From: CAWBBA01 sp963729795 | GTDB taxonomy: Bacteria; Desulfobacterota; Desulfomonilia; Desulfomonilales; Desulfomonilaceae | Reading direction: 5' to 3' | NCBI GenBank assembly: GCA_963729795.1 | Contig: CAVSPC010000016.1 | Location: 248,001 to 312,000, forward strand | DNA length: 64,000 bases | In this document: positions 44,742 to 54,500 of the stretch, in pieces | Position numbering within the stretch: the stretch's first letter is position 1 | How the letters are laid out: each line of letters starts with the position of its first letter | Notes under the pieces: model-generated | What the model saw: only the letters and a program-made list of their open reading frames with translations | The model's database searches: none | Told to the model about the DNA's origin: nothing | Made by a program: the position numbers and the translations under genes

Positions 44742-45164
44742 ATGGCGAAGAAAGTCATGGCTTACGTGAAGCTTCAAATCCCTGGAGGCGAAGCAAAGCC
44801 ATCTCCGCCGGTAGGTCCTGCACTAGGGCAGCATGGCGTGAACATAATGGAATTTTGCAAGGCGTTCAACGCACAGACACAGAGCCAGCCCGGGGTGATT
44901 ATCCCTGTGCTGATCACTGTGTATGCAGATCGCTCGTTCGGCTTCGTGCTGAAAACTCCACCAGCGTCATATCTGCTTAAGAAAGCGGCAGGACTCGAGA
45001 AAGGTTCACCGGAGCCGAATCGTAATAAGGTGGGCCAATTAACCATGAGCCAAATCGAAGAGATTGCCAAAACGAAGATGCCCGATCTCAATGCCAAGGA
45101 TCTGCCCGGAGCCGTCCAAATCATTATGGGTTCCGCGCGGAGCCTCGGGATAGAGATCGTTTAG
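44742..45164 (+). CDS. rplK: 50S ribosomal protein L11
   Basis: 140 residues: AKPSPPVGPALGQHGVNIMEF is the conserved N-terminal motif and the C-terminal domain binds 23S rRNA at the GTPase centre (GSARSLGIEIV at the end). AGGAG precedes the ATG. Next to rplA at 8 nt. Confidence 0.97.
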   Translation: MAKKVMAYVKLQIPGGEAKPSPPVGPALGQHGVNIMEFCKAFNAQTQSQPGVIIPVLITVYADRSFGFVLKTPPASYLLKKAAGLEKGSPEPNRNKVGQLTMSQIEEIAKTKMPDLNAKDLPGAVQIIMGSARSLGIEIV

Positions 45165-45172
45165 GGGGTTAC

Positions 45173-45877
45173 ATGCCTGCCGTAAGCAAGAAAAAGATAG
45201 GTGCAAGATCAGCTATTGACCGGTCCCAGAAGTATACCCTCGAAGAAGGATTAAAGGCAGTATTGTCGGCATCCTACGCAACATTTGACGAATCTGTGGA
45301 CGTGGCCGTTAAGCTTGGGGTGGACCCCCGCCACGCGGATCAAATGGTGCGTGGAACGTGCATCCTGCCGCATGGGACGGGAAAAACCGTGCGAGTTCTC
45401 GTCTTTGCCAAAGGGGAGAAAGAAAAGGAAGCCCTTGATGCAGGAGCCGACTATGCCGGAGGGGAGGATCTGGCCAAGAAGATCCAGGAAGGTTGGCTCG
45501 AATTCGATAAAGCGGTTGCGACTCCGGACATGATGGGCGTAGTAGGCAAGTTGGGTAAGATCCTCGGTCCCCGCGGCATGATGCCCAACCCCAAAGTGGG
45601 CACGGTAACGTTTGACGTGGGAAAAGCCGTGTCCGAGCTGAAAGGGGGCAAGGTCGAATTCAGAGTGGAAAAGGCCGGAATAGTGCATGTGCCGGTGGGA
45701 AGAGTTTCCTTTGGCCCCGAGAAGCTGGCTGAAAACTTCAAGAGTCTTATGGAAAGTATCATCCGTTTGAAACCCTCTGCGTCCAAAGGAGTCTATTTAA
45801 AAGGTGTCTCGATTTCCACTACCATGGGACCGGGACTGAAATTGGATGCACAGGAGATGCGAAACCTGCTCAAATAG
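45173..45877 (+). CDS. rplA: 50S ribosomal protein L1
   Basis: 234 residues, including LGKILGPRGMMPNPKVGTVT and the two-domain L1 stalk architecture. Usually represses its own operon by binding mRNA. I did not identify the mRNA site. Directly downstream of rplK. Confidence 0.97.
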   Translation: MPAVSKKKIGARSAIDRSQKYTLEEGLKAVLSASYATFDESVDVAVKLGVDPRHADQMVRGTCILPHGTGKTVRVLVFAKGEKEKEALDAGADYAGGEDLAKKIQEGWLEFDKAVATPDMMGVVGKLGKILGPRGMMPNPKVGTVTFDVGKAVSELKGGKVEFRVEKAGIVHVPVGRVSFGPEKLAENFKSLMESIIRLKPSASKGVYLKGVSISTTMGPGLKLDAQEMRNLLK

Positions 45878-45934
45878 TTTGTTTTGCAACTTTAGATAAG
45901 GAAACGTCGGAACAGTTAAAACAAAACATTTTTT

Positions 45935-46075
45935 CATTTGAAGGCCGAGTCGGAGACAGCAGGCGTGCCGTGGGCACTTAATTGAAGCCGGCTTAGACGG
46001 GCCGGAAAGGGGTGACGAGACGACTTCTACCCGAATACCCTCGATTCGCTGCTTTCCTCCGACTGAAAGGGGGAA
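45935..46075 (+). ncRNA. Ribosomal protein L10 leader (autoregulatory mRNA element)
   Basis: Between rplA and rplJ. The outer stem GTCGGAG (45949-45955) pairs with CTCCGAC (46057-46063) and encloses the AGACAGCAGGC...GCACTTAAT segment typical of the element bound by L10-L12. It controls rplJ/rplL translation in many bacteria. Confidence 0.75.
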
Positions 46076-46083
46076 ACCTTAGG

Positions 46084-46629
46084 TTGAAAAGAGAAGAAAA
46101 AGAGAGGCAGGTTGCTTGGCTCCGTGAACACTTCAAGAGTGTCAAGGCGTTGTTCCTCACCGATTTCCAGGGCTTGAGCGTGGCAGAAACCAACGCTCTA
46201 AGGGCAGAGTTAAGAAATCGGGGGGTCGCGTTCAGGGTTTTGAAAAACACCCTGGTGCGGCTGGCTTATGAGGACACAAACGTGGCGGTTATCGGGCCGG
46301 ACCTTGCGGGTCCGCGTGCTGCGGCATGGACCGAAACCGACGACAACGTTCCAGCGATGGCAAAAGTCTTGGTCGATTTCGCCAAGACCCATCCGAAGCT
46401 GAACCTGATCCGAGGGGTCCTTGATGGCAAACTGGTGGATCCGTCTGAGATGGAGACACTGTCCAGGCTTCCTTCAAGGGAGGAGTTGTTGGGACGCGTC
46501 CTCGGGACGATGATGGCTCCTGTCAGCGCCTTTGTCAACACTCTTGCAGCGGTGCCTAGGTCTTTTCTCAACGTGCTTAAAGCCATTGAGGAACAGAAAA
46601 GTGCGTCAGGCGAATCTCCCGCAGGTTGA
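46084..46629 (+). CDS. rplJ: 50S ribosomal protein L10
   Basis: 181 residues from TTG 46084 (LKREEKERQVAWLREHF...), which matches the L10 N-terminus. The longer frame from 46012 runs through the L10 leader and is rejected. A GGGGGAAACC ribosome site lies ~12 nt upstream. The conserved core is GLSVAETNALRAELR...FRVLKNTLVRLA. Forms the base of the L12 stalk. Uncommon TTG start; the leader may limit translation. Confidence 0.93.
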   Translation: MKREEKERQVAWLREHFKSVKALFLTDFQGLSVAETNALRAELRNRGVAFRVLKNTLVRLAYEDTNVAVIGPDLAGPRAAAWTETDDNVPAMAKVLVDFAKTHPKLNLIRGVLDGKLVDPSEMETLSRLPSREELLGRVLGTMMAPVSAFVNTLAAVPRSFLNVLKAIEEQKSASGESPAG

Positions 46630-46686
46630 TTTGCTGCTGAGGCATCCCTGTCGTATTTCCAAAAATAGCGAATCGAGGAGGATATC

Positions 46687-47076
46687 ATGGCAGAAGTTAC
46701 CAAAGAGAATGTCAAAGACTTTATTCGTAACATGTCGGTACTGGAGCTGAGCCAATTCGTCAAAGAATTGGAAGAAGAGTTCGGGGTATCTGCAGCGGCG
46801 CCCGTTGCCGTTGCCGCGGTTGGCGCGGCGGCGGCTGGTGGAGAAGCAGCCCCGGCTGAGGAAAAAACCGAATTCGACGTGATCTTGAAAGATTTCGGTG
46901 ACAAGAAAATCCAGGTCATTAAGGTTGTTCGTTCGTTGACCGATCTGGGTTTGAAGGAAGCCAAAGACTTGGTGGAAGGTGTTCCCAAGCCGGTGAAAGA
47001 AGCAATCTCCAAGGAAGACGCTGAGAAAGCCAAAGCCGCTCTTGAAGAGGTAGGCGCAACGGTGGAGATAGTATAA
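46687..47076 (+). CDS. rplL: 50S ribosomal protein L7/L12
   Basis: 129 residues: N-terminal dimer helix (LSQFVKELEEEFGVSAAAPV), Ala/Gly-rich hinge, and C-terminal factor-binding domain (EKTEFDVILKDFG, KIQVIKVVRSLTDLGLKEAK). Recruits translation GTPases. GAGGAG precedes the ATG. Confidence 0.97.
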   Translation: MAEVTKENVKDFIRNMSVLELSQFVKELEEEFGVSAAAPVAVAAVGAAAAGGEAAPAEEKTEFDVILKDFGDKKIQVIKVVRSLTDLGLKEAKDLVEGVPKPVKEAISKEDAEKAKAALEEVGATVEIV

Positions 47077-47208
47077 GCACCCAGCCTTGGATCAATGGGC
47101 CTGAGCCCGGGGACCGGTTGTTCGTTTAGACCGTCCCCGGGCCGATGCTCTATGGAATACCTCCCATCAATCTCGCCTTTTAAGATCACCAAAGACCAGA
47201 GGGAGAAA

Positions 47209-50200
47209 ATGAGTCCTTTTTCCGTGCACTCTCAGAGGCTCAGGAAGAATTTTGCACGCATACCGCAAATTGCAGGGATCCCGAACCTGATCGAGATTCA
47301 GAAACAGTCGTACGACCGGTTCTTGCAAGCCGACGTCCCACCTGAGGCGCGCGAAGATATCGGCTTGCAAGGGGTTTTTCGGTCGGTTTTTCCCATCAGG
47401 GATTTCTCCGACACCGCCTCCCTGGAATTCATCAAGTATTCCCTGGGAGAAGAAAAGTACAACGTCGAAGAATGCCTCCAAAAAGGGGTCACCTATGCCG
47501 TTCCATTGAAGATTACAGTCCAGCTCATTGTGTGGGATGTGGACCCCGAAACTAATTCACGCACTATACGGGATGTCAAAGAGCAGGAAGTATATTTCGG
47601 CGAAATCCCGATCATGACAGAAAACGGGACATTCATCATAAATGGTACCGAGCGAGTAATTGTTTCCCAGCTTCACCGGTCACCCGGGATCTTCTTTGAT
47701 CATGACAAGGGCAAGACGCATGCGAGTGGCAAGCTTCTCTATTCCGCACGTATTATTCCCCTGCGCGGCTCATGGATCGATTTTGAGTTCGATCCCAAGG
47801 ATCGCCTGTACGTACGCATCGACCGGAGGAGAAAGCTTCCTGTTACAGTGTTCCTTAAGGCGCTGGGGCACTCCAGCGAGGAGATACTCAATTACTTCTA
47901 CGACAGGCAGACCATTATTATTTCCCCCGAAGGCTTGCGCCGAAAGCTGAACCTCAAACTCCTGGTAGGTACCGCGGCCCCGGCAGACATCTTCGTAGAA
48001 GGCACGGACGACATTCTCGTCCGGAAGAATAAGAAGATCACCCGGGCTGCCCTCAAGCGTCTGGGCGACAGAAACATTGCACCGCTGGTGATGAAGAAGG
48101 AGGAGCTTGCCGGTAAAGTAGTAGCCCGAGATATCATAGATGAGGCAACTGGTGAAGTGGTGGCTTCGTGCAACAAAGAAATTGCGTTGGACGAGGTTGA
48201 CCAGTTTATCGAAGATCTCTCCAATCGTAAGATCGAGGCATTCGATGCCCTTTTTATCGAAGAGAGAATTGTTTCTTCGTCATTGCGGGACACTCTGCTG
48301 GAAGACAAAATTGATGACAGACCAAACCGGGTTATCGAAGATTACCGCAAGCAGCATCCGGACGACCCTACCAGCAATGAGACCCTCAACGCGGAGATAG
48401 AGATCTACCGCAGGCTCAGGCCATCCAATCCGGCCACAGTTGAGATTAGCAATACATTTTTCAACAACCTGTTTTTCAGAACCGAATATTATGACCTGTC
48501 CAGAGTAGGGCGGCTGAAGATCAACCGAAAACTCAGTATTTCAACAGATGAAGCGCCGTTGTCACTTAGGACATTGCGCCGCGAAGACATCATGCTCGCA
48601 GTCAAATATCTCCTTGAACTGAAAGAAGGTAGACCCGGCCGCGACATAGACGATATTGACCACATGGGAAACCGACGCGTCCGATCGGTCGGTGAGTTGC
48701 TCGAAAATCAATACAGAATCGGTCTGGTACGCATGGAGCGAGCCATAAAAGAGAGGATGAGCCTCCAAGATGTGGAAACGCTCATGCCTCACGATCTGAT
48801 CAATGCCAAACCGGTTACGGCCGTGGTCAAGGAGTTCTTCGGCTCATCGCAACTTTCCCAGTTCATGGATCAGACCAATCCTCTTAGCGAAATCACGCAC
48901 AAGAGGCGGCTTTCGGCTCTCGGTCCGGGCGGCCTGACCCGTGAAAGAGCCGGATTTGAGGTCCGAGATGTTCATCCCACTCACTACGGGCGGATTTGCC
49001 CCATTGAGACACCTGAGGGCCCGAATATCGGCCTCATAGTATCGCTATCAACGTACGCTCGGGTCAACGAGTTCGGATTTATCGAAACTCCTTACCGCCC
49101 GGTCTCCGAACGAAGGGTGGGTAAAGAAATCCGATTCCTGACGGCGCTCGACGAAGAAGATCACGTTATCGTTCAAGCCAACGCTCAATTGGATGAGGGC
49201 GGATACCTTTCATCCGATCTGGTTTCCGTCCGGCACAAGGAAGGCGAGTTCGCCATGGTGACCGGTGCCGAAGCGGATCTGATGGACGTTTCGCCCAACC
49301 AACTCGTTTCGGTGGCCGCATCACTTATCCCGTTTCTCGAGAATGACGACGCCAACCGTGCCCTGATGGGATCCAACATGCAGCGTCAAGCCGTTCCGCT
49401 TCTTACTACCCAAGCCCCTCTAATTGGTACGGGCATGGAAGAGGTGGTAGCGACAGACTCCGGTGTAACTGTGGTGGCCAAGCGTGATGGAATCGTGGAT
49501 TCAGTTGATGCTTCGCGCCTGGTGATAAAGGCCACTGATTTCACTGAAGGCGATCTGGACCCCGGAGTCGACATTTACAATCTGATCAAATACCAGCGGT
49601 CCAACCAGAACACCTGCATCAACCAGCGCCCCATCGTCAAGAAAGGAGATCGCGTCGTTAAAGGCCAGGTGATCGCAGACGGGCCGGCTACCGAAAAAGG
49701 GGAGCTTGCTTTGGGCCGGAATATTCTTGTCGCATTCATGGCCTGGGGTGGCTACAACTACGAGGATTCCATTCTCGTGAGCGAGAAAGTAGTGCGGGAA
49801 GACATTTTCACCTCCATTCACATTGAGGAATTCGAGGTGATGGCCCGCGACACTAAACTAGGCAAGGAAGAGATTACAAGAGATATACCCAACGTCGGTG
49901 AAGAGGCACTGCGCAACCTTGATGAGTCCGGTGTGATTCGCATCGGAGCTGAAGTGAAACCGGGCGATATCCTGGTTGGTAAGATCACTCCTAAAGGAGA
50001 GAATCAACTCTCTCCGGAAGAGAAGCTTCTTCGTGCGATTTTCGGTGAGAAAGCCGGAGACGTTAGAGATTCCTCTCTCAGGGTTCCCCCTGGAGTCGAA
50101 GGAACAATCATCGGAGCTAGGATTTTTTCCCGGAAAGGAACCGATAAGGACAGCAGGACAATCTCTATTGAGAATGAGGAGATCGCCAAATTATCCAAAG

Positions 50201-51447
50201 ACCGGGACGATGAAATGCGAATCGTAGAAGAGGGAGCTAGAGAGCGAATTCGCGGCATGCTGCGCGGCAAAGTCGTATCGTCCGCTCTGACCGATCCCGC
50301 CAAGAGCCGCACGTACCTGAAAAAGGGCGAGACAGTGAGTGACGCGGTCATGGACACTGTCCCGTTGGAGCTGCTTCGCGAGATATCCTTGAAGGGTGAC
50401 ACCACCACAGAGGACGAGGTGGTGCGCATACTTGAGCGTTTGAGTGACCAGAAGCATTTCTGGAAAATGCACTATGACGAGAGGATCAGCCGTCTCAAGA
50501 AGGGAGACGAACTGCCTCCCGGTGTCATTAAACTGGTTAAAGTCTACATCGCCATAAAGCGCAAGCTCTCAGTTGGCGACAAGATGGCTGGTCGTCACGG
50601 CAACAAAGGCGTTCTTTCCCGAGTCTTACCTGAAGAGGACATGCCTTACTTCGAGGACGGTACCGCTGTCGAGATAGTTCTCAACCCGCTTGGCGTGCCT
50701 TCCCGAATGAACGTTGGTCAGATCCTGGAAACGCATCTCGGTTGGGCGGCTCGCGGATTGGGAGAAGCCATCAATAAGATGATGGAGGAAAACTTCTCCG
50801 TGGATAAGCTCAGAGGCAAGCTCATCGAGATATTCGACCCGGAAGAACCCGAAAGGAGAGCCAAAATCCGGGCAATCATCAAGGAAATGGACGACGATCA
50901 GGTGAAACGATTTGTGGCTTCGTTATCAGATGGAGTCCCCATATCCACTCCTGTCTTTGACGGCGCTCGGGAAACGGAAATCAAGGCCATGTTGGAAAGC
51001 GCCGATCTTCCCTCAAAGGGCCAGACCCAACTCTACGATGGCCGATCCGGAGACCCTTTCGACACGAAGGTCACGGTCGGAGTGATCTACATGATGAAGC
51101 TCCATCACCTGGTGGACGATAAGATTCATGCCCGGGCTATTGGACCTTACTCGCTGGTGACTCAGCAACCGCTGGGCGGCAAAGCCCAATTCGGGGGCCA
51201 GAGACTGGGTGAGATGGAAGTATGGGCCATGGAATCTTATGGAGCGGCGTACTCACTACAGGAGTTTCTTACTGTGAAATCAGACGATGTCACAGGTCGT
51301 ACTCGGATGTACGAAAGCATCGTAAAAGGAACTAACACGCTAGAACCCGGCCTCCCGGAATCTTTCAACGTCCTGGTCAAGGAGATCAAATCTCTAGGTC
51401 TTGACATGGAACTGTTGGAGAGCGAACCGGCGGTCGGTAGATCATAA
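47209..51447 (+). CDS. rpoB: RNA polymerase subunit beta
   Basis: 1412 residues from ATG 47209 (GAGGGAG upstream, product MSPFSVHSQRLRKNF), chosen over the upstream frame that runs through the rplL-rpoB hairpin. The rifampicin pocket reads SSQLSQFMDQTNPL...HKRRLSALGPGG (~545-580), wild-type-like. GDKMAGRHGNKGV and GGKAQFGGQRLGEMEVWA are the catalytic-centre and C-terminal motifs. Slightly longer than E. coli beta. Followed 90 nt later by rpoC. Confidence 0.98.
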   Translation: MSPFSVHSQRLRKNFARIPQIAGIPNLIEIQKQSYDRFLQADVPPEAREDIGLQGVFRSVFPIRDFSDTASLEFIKYSLGEEKYNVEECLQKGVTYAVPLKITVQLIVWDVDPETNSRTIRDVKEQEVYFGEIPIMTENGTFIINGTERVIVSQLHRSPGIFFDHDKGKTHASGKLLYSARIIPLRGSWIDFEFDPKDRLYVRIDRRRKLPVTVFLKALGHSSEEILNYFYDRQTIIISPEGLRRKLNLKLLVGTAAPADIFVEGTDDILVRKNKKITRAALKRLGDRNIAPLVMKKEELAGKVVARDIIDEATGEVVASCNKEIALDEVDQFIEDLSNRKIEAFDALFIEERIVSSSLRDTLLEDKIDDRPNRVIEDYRKQHPDDPTSNETLNAEIEIYRRLRPSNPATVEISNTFFNNLFFRTEYYDLSRVGRLKINRKLSISTDEAPLSLRTLRREDIMLAVKYLLELKEGRPGRDIDDIDHMGNRRVRSVGELLENQYRIGLVRMERAIKERMSLQDVETLMPHDLINAKPVTAVVKEFFGSSQLSQFMDQTNPLSEITHKRRLSALGPGGLTRERAGFEVRDVHPTHYGRICPIETPEGPNIGLIVSLSTYARVNEFGFIETPYRPVSERRVGKEIRFLTALDEEDHVIVQANAQLDEGGYLSSDLVSVRHKEGEFAMVTGAEADLMDVSPNQLVSVAASLIPFLENDDANRALMGSNMQRQAVPLLTTQAPLIGTGMEEVVATDSGVTVVAKRDGIVDSVDASRLVIKATDFTEGDLDPGVDIYNLIKYQRSNQNTCINQRPIVKKGDRVVKGQVIADGPATEKGELALGRNILVAFMAWGGYNYEDSILVSEKVVREDIFTSIHIEEFEVMARDTKLGKEEITRDIPNVGEEALRNLDESGVIRIGAEVKPGDILVGKITPKGENQLSPEEKLLRAIFGEKAGDVRDSSLRVPPGVEGTIIGARIFSRKGTDKDSRTISIENEEIAKLSKDRDDEMRIVEEGARERIRGMLRGKVVSSALTDPAKSRTYLKKGETVSDAVMDTVPLELLREISLKGDTTTEDEVVRILERLSDQKHFWKMHYDERISRLKKGDELPPGVIKLVKVYIAIKRKLSVGDKMAGRHGNKGVLSRVLPEEDMPYFEDGTAVEIVLNPLGVPSRMNVGQILETHLGWAARGLGEAINKMMEENFSVDKLRGKLIEIFDPEEPERRAKIRAIIKEMDDDQVKRFVASLSDGVPISTPVFDGARETEIKAMLESADLPSKGQTQLYDGRSGDPFDTKVTVGVIYMMKLHHLVDDKIHARAIGPYSLVTQQPLGGKAQFGGQRLGEMEVWAMESYGAAYSLQEFLTVKSDDVTGRTRMYESIVKGTNTLEPGLPESFNVLVKEIKSLGLDMELLESEPAVGRS

Positions 51448-51537
51448 AACAGTCCCGAGTCTCTCTTCGAGTGAGATCGGGACGATCCCTCAAAGCACGG
51501 GGCGCACCCGGCTTATCCTGTTAAGGAGGGGAAAACC

Positions 51538-54500
51538 TTGGAAGAAATCTACTATAGCTTTTTCGAGAAACCTAAGGATCCGTTAAACTTCAATGCCGTA
51601 AGAATATCCCTAGCGTCACCGGAGAAGATCCGGTCATGGTCGCACGGAGAGGTAAAGAAACCGGAAACAATAAATTACCGAACGTTTAAGCCCGAAAGGG
51701 ATGGGCTTTTTTGTGCGAAGATATTTGGCCCTGTCAAGGATTACGAGTGCAACTGCGGGAAATACAAACGCATGAAGCACCGCGGGACCATCTGCGAAAA
51801 GTGTGGCGTGGAAGTAATCCAATCAAAAGTCCGCCGGGAACGCATGGGTCATATAGAACTGGCCACACCGGTCGCCCATATCTGGTTCTTGAAGAGCCTG
51901 CCCAGCCGGATAGGCACTCTGCTTGATCTAACCCTCAAGGAAGTGGAAAGGGTCTTATATTTTGAATCCTTTCTGGTCATAGCTCCTGGGAAGACCAATT
52001 TGGAACCCGGGACCCTTATCAACGAGGAAAAGTACCGCCAGACGATGGAAGAGTTCGGACCCGGGTCTTTCGAGGCGCGCATGGGTGGCGAAGCTGTCCG
52101 TGACATGCTCGAAAAACTGGACCTCGTTTCGGAAAGCATCAAGCTCAGAGAGGACATGAAGGATTCCACCTCCGAGGCCAAGCGTAAAAAGTTGGCAAAG
52201 CGACTCAGGGTTCTGGAATCGCTAAAGGGAATCGATCCGGAATCTTTGGTGAACGAGCTTACAGCCCTTTATCAAGATGTTGATCCTGATGATGAAATGG
52301 GTCGCTTCCTGGATGAAGTTATCCAGAGTGCCCGTGCAATTCAGGTGAAATGGGAAGAGACTGATGCATGGGAAGTACGCAAAGTGCTTGCGTACGTGGA
52401 TATCAACAACATAGTCGATCGCCTGACCAGGTCCCGAGTAATTCGACCGGCGGATCTGGGCAAATTCCGGCAGTGGCAGAACCCCGCGTGGATGATTCTC
52501 ACTACCGTGCCTGTTATCCCGCCTGACTTACGACCGTTGGTCCCGCTTGACGGCGGCCGGTTCGCGACATCGGACCTGAATGACTTGTACCGGCGAGTGA
52601 TAAACAGGAATAACAGGCTGAAGCGGCTCAAGGAACTCAATGCACCCGAGATCATCCTTCGTAATGAGAAGAGAATGCTTCAGGAGGCGGTGGATGTTCT
52701 TTTCGACAACGGAAGAAGGGGTCGCGTCATCACTGGCCCGAACAAACGCCCTCTCAAATCGCTGTCCGACATGCTAAAAGGCAAGCAAGGACGGTTCCGT
52801 CAGAACCTGCTCGGGAAAAGGGTAGATTATTCCGGACGTTCGGTGATCGTCGTTGGACCTGACCTACGCCTCCACCAATGCGGTCTGCCGAAAAGAATGG
52901 CTCTTGAACTGTTCAAGCCCTTCATTTACAGCAAGCTGGAAGAGCGAGGCTATGTAACTACCATCAAGAGTGCCAAGAAACTCGTAGAAAAAGAAACCCC
53001 CGAAGTCTGGGATATCTTGGAAGATGTAGTGAAAGAGTATCCGGTGCTTCTCAACCGGGCTCCTACTCTTCACAGGCTGGGCATTCAGGCCTTCGAGCCG
53101 GTTCTCATAGAAGGGAAAGCCATCCAACTGCATCCTCTTGTCTGCACCGCTTTCAACGCTGACTTCGATGGAGACCAAATGGCTGTGCATATCCCTCTCT
53201 CCATCGAGGCCCAGGTGGAAGCCCGAGTGCTCATGATGAGTACCAACAATATTTTATCACCGGCCCACGGCAAGCCGATTATCGTTCCTACCCAGGATAT
53301 CGTGCTGGGTCTCTATTATCTGACGAGAGAGTCTGTCGATCCGGAACTCGAAGGGAAGATCCGCATATTCGCGGACACGTCGGAAGTGCGCGTCGCATAC
53401 GATGCAGGAGTAGTTGACCTTCATGAAAAAATTCTTCTTCGCGATAACGGCGAGAGGATCTCAACTACCGTAGGTCGAATTCTTCTTCGAGAGATTGTTC
53501 CGGAGGAAATTCCGTTCAGCGTCATCAATAGGGTGATGAAAAAGAAGGAGTTGGCTAATCTTATCGACGAAGCTTACCGCAGGTGCGGCGATAAGAAGAC
53601 CGTCATTCTCGCCGACCAACTCAAAGATCTCGGGTACACCTTTGCCACCAAGGCCGGACTCTCCATCTGCGTGGACGACATGGTAGTGCCCGAGTCCAAG
53701 AAAGACATAATCAATAAGGCTCGAGAAGAGGTCTTGGAAATTCAGAATCAATATAAGGAAGGCCTCATCACGGACGGGGAACGTTACAATAAGGTGATCG
53801 ACATCTGGGCCCGGGCCAACGAGGACATCTCCGAAAGGATGATGAGCGGCCTGAGGACCATGACCATAACCCTGCAAGACGGCGCTGAGAAAAAGGTCGA
53901 AAGCTTCAACCCGATCTATATGATGGCCGACTCCGGCGCTCGAGGAAGTACCCAACAGATCCGACAATTGGCGGGCATGCGCGGTCTCATGGCCAAGCCC
54001 ACCGGAGAAATAATCGAAACGCCTATCGAGGCCAATTTCCGTGAGGGCCTTACAGTGCTGCAGTACTTCATCTCGACGCACGGGGCTCGAAAAGGTCTCG
54101 CGGATACCGCTCTGAAGACAGCGAACTCCGGTTACCTTACCCGACGATTGGTGGATGTCGCTCAGGACGCCATTATCTCGGAGGTTGACTGTGGCACTTT
54201 GGACGGCATAGAAATGGCGTCCCTAGAAGAAGGTGGCGAAATTATCGAGCATGTTGCAGATCGAATCCTAGGCCGAGTGGCTCTGGAGGATATCGAACAT
54301 CCCTTCACGGGTGAGATAATCGTTGGCGCCAACGAAGAGATCACGGAAGAGCACAGAGAAAAAATACAGGACGCCGGTATAGACCGCGTCAAGATCCGAT
54401 CGGTGCTCACGTGCCAGTCTCGTCGAGGAGTCTGCGGCCTTTGCTACGGCCGCGACCTCGCTCACGGCAGGATGGTCAACATAGGCGAAGCTGTAGGCAT

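Noticed and set aside
47105..47142. Strong GC hairpin between rplL and rpoB as a terminator
   Set aside because: GCCCGGGGAC / GTCCCCGGGC pairs well but no T run follows on either strand. It may be a processing or attenuation hairpin, not a simple terminator.
46266..47192. 308-codon minus-strand frame opposite rplJ and rplL
   Set aside because: Low-complexity Ser/Ala/Thr product that mirrors ribosomal protein codon use; antisense shadow.
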